The notes below the pieces were generated by a model. The model searched no databases. It had not been told where the DNA came from and saw nothing but the letters and a program-made list of their open reading frames with translations. A program made the position numbers and the translations under genes. A stretch of DNA of 64,000 bases from positions 992,001-1,056,000 of the forward strand of contig JADJPW010000001.1 in the NCBI GenBank assembly GCA_016713035.1, read 5' to 3'. Positions 26,814 through 35,870 of the stretch are shown here, in pieces. This stretch comes from Verrucomicrobiaceae bacterium. Lineage in GTDB: Bacteria; Verrucomicrobiota; Verrucomicrobiia; Verrucomicrobiales; Verrucomicrobiaceae. The first letter of the stretch is position 1. Each line of letters starts with the position of its first letter.

Positions 26814-27770
26814 ATGAAGCCTCTCCCCTTCCTCCTCCTCGCCATTACTCTGCCGGTGCTCGCCCAGGCACCGATAGCCAATGAAGTCGAAATCACCGTC
26901 AAAGGCAGTACGCGGCACATCCGCTCGAACGGCATCCCAGATCACGCCACCGGAGCCTTCCCGAACCAAAACAATCCCAACACGATCAGCCCGCAGCGCT
27001 ACGATTTTGACGTGACGACAAAGCCGAAGCTGCGCCAAAAGCCCACCGAGTATCGCATGCAGCCCTTTGGCGTAGCGGTGAATGGCGTGGTCTTTGATCC
27101 CTTCGCCGCAGAGTGGTGGCATGGCGACCGCAACAGTGGCTGGCAATACGAGCCCCAGGGCGGCTCCATTGATCTGGGGCTCGATGAAAACAATGCGCAT
27201 GTGCAGCCAAATGGGGCCTATCATTACCACGGCATCCCGCATGGCCTTTTGCAGAAGCTCAGTGGCGAGACGCCACGCATGACCCTGCTGGGCTGGGCGG
27301 CAGACGGCTTCCCCATCTACGGCCCACAGGCCTACAGCGATGCACAGGACGCCACCAGCCCACTGCGTGCGATGAAATCCGGCTACCGTGTGAAAGCAGG
27401 CCCGCGGCCGACCCGCAACAGCCCTGGGGGCAACTACGATGGCTCCTTAATCCAAGACTACGAATGGGCGGCTGGTGTGGGTGATCTGGATGCCAATAAT
27501 GGCCGCAGCGGTGTGACCCCCGAGTTCCCAGAGGGCACCTATTATTATGTGCTCACCGAGAGCTACCCCTTCATCCCACGCCAATTCGCAGGCATGCCAG
27601 ACAGCAGCTTTGAGCGCAAAGGCCCACCTGGTGGCCCTGGCGGCGGCCCACCCGGTTTTGGAGGTCCTGGTGGACCCGGCGGCCCTGGCGGCCCACCTCC
27701 CGGCATGCGCCCAGCACCCCAGCGCGGACGCCGTGGCGGCCCCGGCTTCCCCCCACCGCCGCCGTTTTGA
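26814..27770 (+). CDS. Secreted YHYH-domain protein with Gly/Pro-rich tail
   Basis: 318 aa. Signal peptide (KPLPFLLLAITLPVLAQA). The hallmark GAYHYHGIPHGLL (about 134-146) defines the YHYH family, a likely metal-binding extracellular domain. Further conserved-looking stretches are GIPDHATGAFPN, GWAADGFPIYGPQAY and FPEGTYYYVLT. The last ~55 residues are low-complexity (GGPGGGPPGFGGPGGPGGPG then basic RRGG and PPPPPF), probably a flexible surface tail. Function of the family is unknown. Alone in its orientation block. Confidence 0.88.
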   Translation: MKPLPFLLLAITLPVLAQAPIANEVEITVKGSTRHIRSNGIPDHATGAFPNQNNPNTISPQRYDFDVTTKPKLRQKPTEYRMQPFGVAVNGVVFDPFAAEWWHGDRNSGWQYEPQGGSIDLGLDENNAHVQPNGAYHYHGIPHGLLQKLSGETPRMTLLGWAADGFPIYGPQAYSDAQDATSPLRAMKSGYRVKAGPRPTRNSPGGNYDGSLIQDYEWAAGVGDLDANNGRSGVTPEFPEGTYYYVLTESYPFIPRQFAGMPDSSFERKGPPGGPGGGPPGFGGPGGPGGPGGPPPGMRPAPQRGRRGGPGFPPPPPF

Positions 27771-27878
27771 GGATACTGTGAATGAGTAGCGGCGGCGTTC
27801 GTCAGTAAGCGCCTAGTTGGGGCATTCTTCTGGCATTCCGCCACTTGACTCCCCCGCCCCGGCTCACAATCTGCTCCC

Positions 27879-29585
27879 ATGTCCTTCTCCGAACGCATCG
27901 AACGCGTCTTCTACTGGCTCTCTGCCGCCTCCACTGACAATCTGGAAGCCTGCCCCGCGTGGGAGCGGCGCAAATACGTCGCCTTCGGTGCCACGGTGCT
28001 CGTGCCATCGACGTTCGCCTTCATCGCCTGTGCCTATGCACTCAGCACGCTCACAGAGAACTGGTGGGTCATCGCCCCAGTCTCGCTCGTATGGTCACTG
28101 ATCATCCTCACGGTGGACCGTGCCCTGCTGGCGACTTACCGCGCTTATCAGAGCTTCCTGCGCAAGCTGGCCCAGTTCACCCTGCGCATGGTCGTTGCAG
28201 CGCTCATGGGCATCACCATCAGCCATCCGCTCACGTTGCTGCTTTTCCGCGATACCATCTCCTCCGTCGTCGAGGACCATCGCCAGAAAGAGATCGCCGC
28301 CGTGCGTGAAAGCTCCAAAGCACAAAAAGCAGCCGTCGAAGTCCGCATCGCCACGCTGGAAAAAGAAATCGCCACCCAGCGTGATAACTGGAATGCCACC
28401 TTCTCGGCCAAATTCCTCGATGAAAATGGCAAACCCATCGAAAAACCGCTCACGGAGGACGAAAAGAAGGCCAAAGCCGAACGCGACGCCAAAGTCGGCG
28501 AGGCCTCCGCTCCGCTCAAAACCCGGCTCGAAGCCCTGGATGCCGAAATGGCCAAAACCAGCGTCGAGAACCAAAAAATCGCCACCGAGCTCAATCACTG
28601 GCAGACCGAATTCGAGCGTGAAGTCAATGGACAGCGCAGCGGCATCCTCGGACTCGGCCCACGAGCCAAAAGCATACAGGCCGACCAGCTCGAATGGCGC
28701 CGCGCCGAGTCCGCCCGACTCAGCGGCGTGCTCGACACAATGACCAAAAACCGCAGCGTCCTCCTCGCAGAAATCAAAGCCGCCGAAGACGGCGTGAATG
28801 CCGCCCTCGATGCCAAAATCGCCGAAGATGCCGCCCGCCTAAAAAGCGAAAAAGACCGCATCGAAATGCTCAAGCAGCAGGTGCAGCAGCAGCAGGCAGA
28901 CCAGTTCGTCACGCAGCAAAACGCCATCCGTGAGACACTCAAAACCCAGATCGACGCCCTACTCCTCCAGCTCAAAAATCTCCATGGCGAGGCCTCCCAG
29001 TTCGTCACCGATGAGCAGACCCGCGTGGAGGCCATCCGTGCCGAGCCACGCCGCGACATCCTCACCCAAACCCTCGCTCTGCATGAGCTTTTTGATCAGG
29101 GCCAGCAGGGCGGAACCTTCGCCCTCGTCGCGTATTTGGTGCTGACCATGCTTTTCATGCTCGTGGACACGATCCCCCTCGTCGTGAAGTTCTTCTCCAA
29201 GCCCGGCCCTTATGACACCCTGCTCGATCGCGAGGAAGTGAAATTCGACCAAGAGCGGCAGGCATTCCTCACCAGCTTTAGCCGCTACATGACCGAGCTC
29301 AAGGACAGCAAGCTGCTCCATCTCACCCAACACAAGCCCCTGGAGCGTGCCCTCATCGAAGGCGTGGACCGCTCCCGCGCAGCGAAGGAGTTCCTGGAGC
29401 ACCTCATGGAGCTAGAGCGTGCCTTTGATGAAAAAATCCGCGTCGCACGCGAATCCGCCGCCTCCAGCGGCCTCGCGACAAAGGTCGATATGATCGAAGA
29501 CATGGCAGCAGCCTTTTATACTGACCTACGTGGTCGCATGGAGACCTTCTTCCGTGATGACCGCCGCAGCACGGCCAGAGCATAG
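27879..29585 (+). CDS. DUF4407 membrane protein with long coiled coil
   Basis: 568 aa. Four predicted TM helices: two near residues 35-90 (FAFIACAYALSTL; WVIAPVSLVWSLIILTVDRALL), one about 105-125 (MVVAALMGITISHPLTLLL), and one after a 270-residue coiled coil at about 415-435 (FALVAYLVLTMLFMLVDTIPLV). The DRALLATYR and TISHPLTLLLF motifs are diagnostic for DUF4407. The coiled coil (about 145-400) lies between the third and fourth helices. Role unknown; an envelope scaffold is plausible. It stands 95 nt upstream of a DUF5362 membrane gene. Confidence 0.9.
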   Translation: MSFSERIERVFYWLSAASTDNLEACPAWERRKYVAFGATVLVPSTFAFIACAYALSTLTENWWVIAPVSLVWSLIILTVDRALLATYRAYQSFLRKLAQFTLRMVVAALMGITISHPLTLLLFRDTISSVVEDHRQKEIAAVRESSKAQKAAVEVRIATLEKEIATQRDNWNATFSAKFLDENGKPIEKPLTEDEKKAKAERDAKVGEASAPLKTRLEALDAEMAKTSVENQKIATELNHWQTEFEREVNGQRSGILGLGPRAKSIQADQLEWRRAESARLSGVLDTMTKNRSVLLAEIKAAEDGVNAALDAKIAEDAARLKSEKDRIEMLKQQVQQQQADQFVTQQNAIRETLKTQIDALLLQLKNLHGEASQFVTDEQTRVEAIRAEPRRDILTQTLALHELFDQGQQGGTFALVAYLVLTMLFMLVDTIPLVVKFFSKPGPYDTLLDREEVKFDQERQAFLTSFSRYMTELKDSKLLHLTQHKPLERALIEGVDRSRAAKEFLEHLMELERAFDEKIRVARESAASSGLATKVDMIEDMAAAFYTDLRGRMETFFRDDRRSTARA

Positions 29586-29678
29586 TCTTTGATTTTTCCG
29601 CCTCGCCCGAACTTTTCGGCAGGCAGCAAAAGGCCTTGCTTTCCAGCTCCATCTCTCGCGATAATCCGTGCCTCACTC

Positions 29679-30182
29679 ATGGAAAACCCATACGCCTCCC
29701 CCACTGCCAATCCATACGGCTCCAGCTCACTGAGCACCGACGCCGTCTCGCCAGGAACCATCGCCGAGCTTTCAGGCACCAGGGGCTGGGTGCTCTTCTT
29801 CGCCATCATCATGTGGATCATGGTCGTCATGATGGGCTTTGGGGGTGTGGGCATGCTCTTCATGGCCGCCTCAGGTATGGGCAAGCTCATGTCCCAGGGC
29901 CAACCAGAGGCCATCGCGGGGGTATTTCCCATCGTCATCGGAGTGCTCTACCTCGTGGTCGGCATTTTCATGGCCTATCCCGCACTCAAGCTCACCAAAT
30001 ACGCCAACCGCATCGAGTCCCTGCTCAAAACCAAATCCGTGGAAGATCTCAATGCCGCCCTGGCCGAGCAGCGTCAGTATTGGAAGTTCATCGGCATCTT
30101 CACCATCCTCTACTTTGTCCTCATCGTACTGATGGTCCTCGCTGCGATCGCCATTCCCAGCTTCATGGCGTTCAATAAGTAA
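29679..30182 (+). CDS. DUF5362-like four-helix membrane protein
   Basis: 167 aa from ATG 29679 (MENPYASPTANPYGSS, the typical NPY-rich N-terminus of this family). Three to four TM helices: about 30-60 (GWVLFFAIIMWIMVVMMGFGG), about 82-105 (VFPIVIGVLYLVVGIFMAYP) and about 140-163 (FIGIFTILYFVLIVLMVLAAIAI), with a short helix carrying EDLNAALAEQRQYWK between the last two. Family function unknown. A strong terminator follows at 30217. Confidence 0.85.
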   Translation: MENPYASPTANPYGSSSLSTDAVSPGTIAELSGTRGWVLFFAIIMWIMVVMMGFGGVGMLFMAASGMGKLMSQGQPEAIAGVFPIVIGVLYLVVGIFMAYPALKLTKYANRIESLLKTKSVEDLNAALAEQRQYWKFIGIFTILYFVLIVLMVLAAIAIPSFMAFNK

Positions 30183-30216
30183 AAAATACACAGAAGCGAA
30201 GCATCCGAAGTCTCCA

Positions 30217-30248
30217 CGGGCTGTCCTCGTATTGGACAGCCCGTTTTT
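30217..30248 (+). terminator. Rho-independent terminator
   Basis: A perfect 10-bp stem CGGGCTGTCC / GGACAGCCCG with a 7-nt loop is followed by TTTTT. It closes the DUF4407-DUF5362 block and lies only 34 nt ahead of the next CDS. Confidence 0.9.
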
Positions 30249-30281
30249 CGTGTGATAGCTCACCACTCTCATTCTCCAATT

Positions 30282-32012
30282 ATGATGCACGTCCGTTCCC
30301 TCCTGACCGCTCTCGCCCTCGCACCCGCAGTGGCCTCCGCCGCAGCTGCCAAAGTGGACTTCACCACCCAGGTGAAGCCCCTGCTCGAAGGTGCCTGCAC
30401 CCACTGCCATGGTGAAAAAGAGGACAAAGGTGAATTCCGCATGCACACCCTCGAGGACATGAAGAAGGGCAACGAAAATGGCCCCGGCCTCACCCCCGGT
30501 GATCCCACCAAAAGTGCCATCTACACCACCCTCCTGCTCGCCGCCGATGACGACATGGTCATGCCTCCGAAAAAGGAAGGCATGCTCGACAAAAGCCAGA
30601 TCGCCATCATCAAAGCATGGATCGAGCAAGGCGCCGACTGGCCCGCAGGCGTCACTCTCGGCCAAACACCCCGCATCACCTTCGCCAAGCACATCCAGCC
30701 CCTGCTCGAAGAAAACTGCCTCTCCTGCCACAACGCCGAAAAAGCCAAAGGCGACTGGATCGCCGCCACACGCAAAGAGGCCTTCGAATCCGGCGAAAAC
30801 GCCCCCAACATCACCCCCTTCGATTTGAAGAAAAGCGCCATCTACGGCCTCTGCACGCTCGAAGCTGACGATGATGACCTCATGCCCCCAAAGAAAAGCG
30901 GCGGCCCCCTCAGCAAAGAGCAGCTCAACTACATCAAGCTCTGGATCGAACAAGGAGCCGCATGGCCAGAGGATGCCAAACTCGTCGCCAAAGAGAAAAA
31001 AGGTCCCGCCTCCAACAACCCGGACACCCTTGAACTCGTGAAGAAAATCCACGCCTTCATCGTGCAGACCTCCAAAGAAAAAACAGAGGCCGAAATGAAG
31101 CCCTACGAGACCAAAGTGCCAAAAACCGGTGCCCCCTACAGCATGGTCGTCATCAAGAGCGGCGAGTTCATGATGGGCAGCCCCGACGGCGAAGCCAATC
31201 GCGGCGACGACGAAGGTCCCCAGACCAAAAAGACCATCAAACCCTTCTGGATGGGCAAATACGAGATCACCTGGGACGAATACGAGCCCTTCCAGCTCAC
31301 CAACATCGGCCGCAACAAAGACGGCAGCCGCCAAGTCTGGAAACCCACCGACAAACCGGAAGACCTCATCTCCCAGCCCACACCTCCCTACCAGCCCATG
31401 GACTTCGGCATGGGACGCGAAAAATACCCCGCCATCTGCATGACCCACCACGCCGCCAATAAATACTGCCAGTGGCTCAGTGCCCAGACCGGCCACTTCT
31501 ACCGCCTCCCCACCGAGGCCGAGTGGGAATACGCCGCCCGTGCCGGCACCCAGACCGCTTACTTCTTCGGAAACGATGCCAAAGACCTCAAAGACTACGC
31601 ATGGTTCTTTGAAAACGCCCCGAACTTCCAATACGCCAAAATCGGCCTCAAAAAGCCAAACCCATGGGGCCTCTACGACATCTACGGTAACGTCTGCGAA
31701 TGGACGCTCGATCAATATGCTGCCGACTCCTTCTCCAAACTCGGAGCTGATGGACGTGCCTACGCCAAATCCACCAAGCCCTATCCTCACGTCGCCCGCG
31801 GTGGCCACTACGATGACGATCCAGAGACCTGCCGCAGCGCCGCACGCCGTGCCTCCAACCCCGACTGGAAACAGCAGGACCCCCAGCTCCCCAAAAGCAT
31901 CTGGTACCTCACCGACGCCACCTGGCTCGGCTTCCGCATCGTCCGCCCGCTAGAAATCCCCACCGTGGAAGAAATGTTCGCCGCCTGGAACAACGGCGTC
32001 TCCAAAGAGTAG
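30282..32012 (+). CDS. Di-haem cytochrome fused to SUMF1/FGE-like domain
   Basis: 576 aa from ATG 30282. Signal peptide, then two planctomycete-type cytochrome modules with haem motifs CTHCH (about 39-43) and CLSCH (about 147-151), each followed by an MPPKK block. A C-terminal SUMF1-fold domain (about 280-560) shows FMMGSPDGE, YEITWDEYE, YRLPTEAEWEYAARAG, and WGLYDIYGNVCEWT. The paired active cysteines of aerobic formylglycine-generating enzyme are not seen: the equivalent GGHYDDDPETCRSAAR keeps only the outer Cys. So this is probably not the activator of the two sulfatases here. A periplasmic redox or ligand-binding role is more likely. Confidence 0.87.
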   Translation: MMHVRSLLTALALAPAVASAAAAKVDFTTQVKPLLEGACTHCHGEKEDKGEFRMHTLEDMKKGNENGPGLTPGDPTKSAIYTTLLLAADDDMVMPPKKEGMLDKSQIAIIKAWIEQGADWPAGVTLGQTPRITFAKHIQPLLEENCLSCHNAEKAKGDWIAATRKEAFESGENAPNITPFDLKKSAIYGLCTLEADDDDLMPPKKSGGPLSKEQLNYIKLWIEQGAAWPEDAKLVAKEKKGPASNNPDTLELVKKIHAFIVQTSKEKTEAEMKPYETKVPKTGAPYSMVVIKSGEFMMGSPDGEANRGDDEGPQTKKTIKPFWMGKYEITWDEYEPFQLTNIGRNKDGSRQVWKPTDKPEDLISQPTPPYQPMDFGMGREKYPAICMTHHAANKYCQWLSAQTGHFYRLPTEAEWEYAARAGTQTAYFFGNDAKDLKDYAWFFENAPNFQYAKIGLKKPNPWGLYDIYGNVCEWTLDQYAADSFSKLGADGRAYAKSTKPYPHVARGGHYDDDPETCRSAARRASNPDWKQQDPQLPKSIWYLTDATWLGFRIVRPLEIPTVEEMFAAWNNGVSKE

Positions 32013-32219
32013 GCCCTAGCGGAATCCAAGATACTCAAAGCCAGGAGGTGCCAGTTGCATGTCGTGCGAGCACCTAAACTCTGCGGCCGCTGCTCCTTCG
32101 CTCCTCTGCGTTTTTCTCAGCTTCGGCTTTGATCAACGTAGCGGCACAGGGCCTACAGACACCGAACTGGAAAGACTTTTTGAGCTACCCAACGCTCCAA
32201 GACTCGTCCGAGCGAGAGA

Positions 32220-32702
32220 TTGGAGACCATGAAAGAAGCCGAACTTCGCAATATCATGCCCAAGTCGCCATTCACTGAGGCTCAGATTGAGCGGATTCAG
32301 GCTCTTTGTATCAGCCGGACGCAACGATTGATTTCCGAGATGGCTACTTCCTCAGCTTCAGGCGAGCACCAGCGGTTTGGACACTCACCCACCACTTGGC
32401 TACTTGGTCAGGGCAGCAAGAAACACGAAACGGGCTTGGTTGAAGGACCTCTGCTCAAACACTGGGTAGTCACGGCCGATTCGGCAGAGTTGGTCGAAGT
32501 ACATCCGGTGCTACCTCGTGAGCTATCAGGCATGTATTACACATTCGGTTCGGCGTCATTTTTCCTGCATCAGCATGAGCCGCTACTCTGGTATGACTAT
32601 ACCGTTGGGCCACGCTATGGTCGGGGACAAAGGATTGAGATCTCACTCTCGGCAACGGGCGAGCCATATTTCCAACGTGAGCGCTCTACATGGCTTTCCT
32701 GA
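32220..32702 (+). CDS. Uncharacterised 160-aa protein
   Basis: The frame starts at 32220 (an alternative ATG lies at 32229) and has no signal peptide or TM helix. It is rich in aromatic and charged residues in its second half (GMYYTFGSASFFLHQHEPLLWYDYTVGPRYGRG). Base composition is nearer 50% GC and codon use is less biased than in flanking genes, so it may be recently acquired or a decaying gene. No family recognised. The 207 bp before it hold nothing I can identify. Confidence 0.45.
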   Translation: METMKEAELRNIMPKSPFTEAQIERIQALCISRTQRLISEMATSSASGEHQRFGHSPTTWLLGQGSKKHETGLVEGPLLKHWVVTADSAELVEVHPVLPRELSGMYYTFGSASFFLHQHEPLLWYDYTVGPRYGRGQRIEISLSATGEPYFQRERSTWLS

Positions 32703-32822
32703 TATGACGCCAAACCAAGGGGCGAGCACGAAAGGTCAACGCAAAGGGGCAGAGGCTTTGAAAGAGCGTGGTGATGGGTCAATGGCTCAGATCAAGCCCA
32801 AAGGGCTTATGCATCACAGCGA

Positions 32823-32848
32823 AGGGTTGCGGCGGCAGCCGCTACCCT
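32823..32848. repeat. Palindromic hairpin element
   Basis: AGGGT-T-GCGGC, loop GGCA, GCCGC-T-ACCCT forms a 10-bp stem with a single T-T mismatch. It lies in a 220-bp non-coding gap between the hypothetical gene and the convergent membrane-protein gene. No T-run follows, so it resembles an interspersed palindromic repeat more than a terminator. Confidence 0.6.
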
Positions 32849-32925
32849 GGAAACGTTTCGCGCCAAATGGAGAACGCGGAAGGTGTTCCGTATCGGCCTT
32901 ACGCGGTAGCAGATGCGTAACACCT

Positions 32926-33849
32926 TCACGCCCCGAGGCTGAAGCCCGTCTTGTAGGTGTAGCCCAGGAAAGCCAGCACGGCACCGATGATCACCGCTAG
33001 CAGCACCACCACACCGGGGGCGATCACACGGCGCTTTGCCAGCACTGGCAGACCACCCAGCACCAGCCAGAGGGCGATCTTCACCCACACCCACCACGGC
33101 ATCGAGCCCATGATGCCCATCTTCGCCAACATACCAAAGCCGGACACCAAACTGATAACGAGACCGATCCCATGCCATTTCATGGCCGAGCGAAAGCTCT
33201 CCTTGGAAAAGAGGCCACCAAAACCGACGAAAACCAAAATGAGACCAATGAGATGAAGATAGTGATAAAACGAGAGGGACATGGCCGCGATGATGCCCGA
33301 GCCCGTAGCTGGCACAAGCGCTAAAAGTCGCGACTCTCGCGGCACTGGAATCTCCCGCGTCACATCCCCACCGAGGAGCATCATCCATTTCGGCGTAGAA
33401 CCATCCTTAGATGGCATCCACAGCAGCACATCATGCAAGCTGCCTTTTGGAACCTGCAAAACCAGCGTGTCCTCCACCCAAGGCCATTCCCACCGGGCGG
33501 TGATGAGCGCATGCACCCCAGAATCCTCCCCCACAGGCAAAATGGCCGGAGGAGCCGCATCCTCCCATTTTCCGCCCTCACGCCAAACCACGCTTTTTTC
33601 ATCCAGCGGCCGGAAATGGCCCTTTTGGCGAATTTGCACACTTTTCAGCAAAGCGGCCCTCGCAGCCGCCTCATCGGCCAAGAGCGGATTTTGGCCAAAA
33701 TCAGCCGTGACCTCCAATTGCACCGGAGCACCGGCCTGGAGCTTCAATTTGGCCACCAAAAACTCACTTCCATGCCCCAAAGCACACAGGGGGGCCAAAA
33801 CGGCACCCCCTGCGGCAAGTATGAATCGGAGCAGCCTCACGCGGCGCAT
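32926..33849 (-). CDS. Exported multi-TM membrane protein
   Basis: 307 aa from the ATG at 33849, which overlaps the upstream stop as TAATG; this coupling fixes the start. Signal peptide (RLLRFILAAGGAVLAPLCALG), a beta-rich extracellular domain of about 150 residues (VQLEVTADFGQNPLL, LVLQVPKGSLHDVLLWMPS), then four TM helices (about 190-300: SFYHYLHLIGLILVFVGFGGL, GIGLVISLVSGFGML, WVKIALWLVLGGLPVL, VVVLLAVIIGAVLAFLGY). No family recognised with certainty. Co-translated with the NHL propeller, so the two may form one envelope complex. Confidence 0.75.
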   Translation of the reverse strand: MRRVRLLRFILAAGGAVLAPLCALGHGSEFLVAKLKLQAGAPVQLEVTADFGQNPLLADEAAARAALLKSVQIRQKGHFRPLDEKSVVWREGGKWEDAAPPAILPVGEDSGVHALITARWEWPWVEDTLVLQVPKGSLHDVLLWMPSKDGSTPKWMMLLGGDVTREIPVPRESRLLALVPATGSGIIAAMSLSFYHYLHLIGLILVFVGFGGLFSKESFRSAMKWHGIGLVISLVSGFGMLAKMGIMGSMPWWVWVKIALWLVLGGLPVLAKRRVIAPGVVVLLAVIIGAVLAFLGYTYKTGFSLGA

Positions 33850-34796
33850 TATTTTTTCACCTTCCACTTCAGCACCCGGCCCCACTTGTTCCACTCGGTC
33901 TCGAGGATGTTGCCGTCGTTATCAAAGCTGATGCCATGTGGGCTGGTCACGATGCCCTGCTGCCAATCCTTTGGCTCGATACCCGGCGTATTCGTCGGCT
34001 TCGGGCTAGTGCCCAGATCGGCCACGCGCTTGTTCTGCTTATCCCAGACACTGACGTTCCCCGCGATCTCTGCCACACACATCAAATCACCATGGAAGCT
34101 GGCGGAGGATGGATTGCGCATCTCCGTAGCGATCTCACCGATCAAAGTGCCATCCAGTTGAGTGTGCAACATACGCTTGTGCCCACGGTCGCAGATCATC
34201 ACGCGAGCAGGCTCAAAGCGGCGGTCGATGAAGATCTTATGCGCATTGGCCAGCTTCAGCGGCTCGCCAGGGCCACCGAAGACGGCCTTGAACTTGCCCT
34301 CACGGCTGAAGACGAAGATGTGACTCTGTCCATACCCATCTACGACGTAGATGTCACCATTCGGTGTCACATCACAGTTCGTGAGCTTCAGTCCCTTGCC
34401 AACTTTGTCCGCTGGGAACTCGCTGGTGGGGATGGTCATGAGCACTTCGCCTTCGAGGCTGCATTTGATCACTTTTTGTTCACCAAGCACCGCCGCGAAA
34501 ATGAATTCGCCATCGCCATCCTTGCGCACCACGAAGCCATGCAGCGATGGCGGCAATTTCAAAGCTTTGAGGAACTTGCCATCCGCTCCATAGACCTGAA
34601 TGCCAGCACCAGCATCCTGCACGGAAACATAGATTTTGCCCGCAGAGTCCACGGCGATCTCACCGTGGCCATTGCCGATCGTTTCCTTACCAGGAGGCGG
34701 AGTGATGAAATTGGGGACGAATTCGTAGGCGACCTCGGCAGCAGAAGAGCCAGCGAGTGCCACGACCGAGAGGATAGAGAGTGTGATACGAGTCAT
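33849..34796 (-). CDS. Secreted NHL-repeat six-bladed beta-propeller protein
   Basis: 315 aa. Signal peptide (TRITLSILSVVALAGSSAA). The remainder is a chain of NHL-type blades: GEIAVDSAGKIYVSVQDAG, IQVYGADGKFLKAL, CDVTPNGDIYVVDGYGQSHIFVFSREGKF, KIFIDRRFEPARVMICDRGH, and GISFDNDGNILETEWNKWGRVLKW. It may resemble peptidyl-alpha-hydroxyglycine lyase-like propellers, but I cannot assign catalytic residues. Its stop codon shares a base with the start of the downstream membrane-protein gene (TAATG). Confidence 0.85.
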   Translation of the reverse strand: MTRITLSILSVVALAGSSAAEVAYEFVPNFITPPPGKETIGNGHGEIAVDSAGKIYVSVQDAGAGIQVYGADGKFLKALKLPPSLHGFVVRKDGDGEFIFAAVLGEQKVIKCSLEGEVLMTIPTSEFPADKVGKGLKLTNCDVTPNGDIYVVDGYGQSHIFVFSREGKFKAVFGGPGEPLKLANAHKIFIDRRFEPARVMICDRGHKRMLHTQLDGTLIGEIATEMRNPSSASFHGDLMCVAEIAGNVSVWDKQNKRVADLGTSPKPTNTPGIEPKDWQQGIVTSPHGISFDNDGNILETEWNKWGRVLKWKVKK

Positions 34797-34889
34797 GGTG
34801 GGTAAGCAGTTGATTCAAACGACATAGCTCCTTCACATCAATCATTCACCCAAGCAACTTTTTCGCTCACCCACTGGTCGCTGGCCGTG

Positions 34890-35468
34890 CTACTTCCCTT
34901 TGCCCAACAAGGAAGAAATCGTTTCCTCCATTCTCGGCACTAGTGCGTCCGAGCCTACATCGAGCTTTTGCCGCAATTCAGTCGGCAATTGATCTGCCGG
35001 GACCGTCGTAGCCCCATCAGAGTGCCCAAAAGAAACCTCTGTGAGCTCAATTTTCCGAGGTCGGGCGTCCATGAGGATTTTTTTCAGCGGCAAAGTGATT
35101 TGCGGAATGCTCGGAGAGTCCGGCGCAGACATGGAAACTCGCACCTTCTCCACGGCGGCTCGGATGGAGGTGTCGAGGAATTTCAACTCGGCCTCGTGGG
35201 AGCGGATTTTCTTTTGCAGTTCATTTTTTCGCTCCTGGAGCGGTGTCGCTTGAGCCATCGCAGCCTGCACTTTTGCCTGGAGCGCAACCGTGGCAGCGGC
35301 CTCTACCTGGCGGAGCTTGACCGTCTCTTCGAGCTGCTTCACACGTGCTCGCACATCGAGCAGCGCCGCATTAGCCTCATCAATCCCCTGGAGGTAGTTG
35401 AAAAAAGTGACCGTACCTGCGATCAACGAAATAATGATCATGGCTGTCCAGAATTTGATCGCGTCCAT
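34890..35468 (-). CDS. Single-TM coiled-coil protein with HSDG...LP motif
   Basis: 192 aa. An N-terminal TM anchor (WTAMIIISLIAGTVTFFNYL, about 7-26), a coiled coil (about 30-105, heptad-like with QLEETVKLRQVE and ERKNELQKKIRSHEAEL), and a C-terminal module with IELTEVSFGHSDGATTV followed by QLPTELRQKLDV (about 140-170). The same short module occurs in the 322-aa protein two genes upstream. Last gene of a four-gene envelope operon. Function unknown. Confidence 0.75.
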   Translation of the reverse strand: MDAIKFWTAMIIISLIAGTVTFFNYLQGIDEANAALLDVRARVKQLEETVKLRQVEAAATVALQAKVQAAMAQATPLQERKNELQKKIRSHEAELKFLDTSIRAAVEKVRVSMSAPDSPSIPQITLPLKKILMDARPRKIELTEVSFGHSDGATTVPADQLPTELRQKLDVGSDALVPRMEETISSLLGKGK

Positions 35469-35483
35469 AATGGAAAGAAGAGA

Positions 35484-35870
35484 CTAATGCAGATGATTGG
35501 TTTTATAGGCTTCTACATCCGGCCGGATCCGTTCAATAGCCAAGCGGAGGCTTTTTTCACGATCTTCTAGCACTTGTACCTCACTAGCGAGTTGGGCTGT
35601 TTGCTGCGCGGCCATCCGCGCTTGTTGCTCAAGGTTACTGCTATAGAGAGATCCTCCAGTCCCCAGGATTCGCTGCTCATATCCCCGTTGCTCGGCAAGC
35701 AGCGTATCCAGTCGTACATCCGCCTCCACCCGCTGCCGCATAATCTCATCCTGCCGCCCACAGGCAGGAATAAAAACCAGCATGACCAAAACAACCCTCA
35801 ACCACATGCAACCGAGATTTCCGCATGTACTCGGGCGAGGACCAGAGAACAGACTCCGCTCTCTGTTCAT
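35484..35870 (-). CDS. Small coiled-coil lipoprotein
   Basis: The frame from 35870 gives 128 aa and overlaps the upstream stop as ATGA, which favours translational coupling. An internal ATG at 35807 would instead start a textbook lipoprotein signal (WLRVVLVMLVFIPAC, lipobox IPAC). Both readings give the same mature protein: a Cys-anchored helical rod of about 90 residues (RQRVEADVRLDTLLAEQRGYEQRILG; QQTAQLASEVQVLEDREKSLRLAIERI). Third gene of the coiled-coil operon. Confidence 0.72.
   Translation of the reverse strand: MNRERSLFSGPRPSTCGNLGCMWLRVVLVMLVFIPACGRQDEIMRQRVEADVRLDTLLAEQRGYEQRILGTGGSLYSSNLEQQARMAAQQTAQLASEVQVLEDREKSLRLAIERIRPDVEAYKTNHLH

Noticed and set aside
29871..31808. 645-codon open frame on the minus strand
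   Set aside because: It is antisense to the cytochrome/SUMF1 gene, whose motifs are unmistakable. The antisense product is Gly/Val/Phe-rich without domain structure, a typical GC-rich shadow.
30282..32012. Activator of the local sulfatases (active formylglycine-generating enzyme)
   Set aside because: The catalytic cysteine pair of aerobic FGE is not present and the protein carries an export signal and haem motifs.
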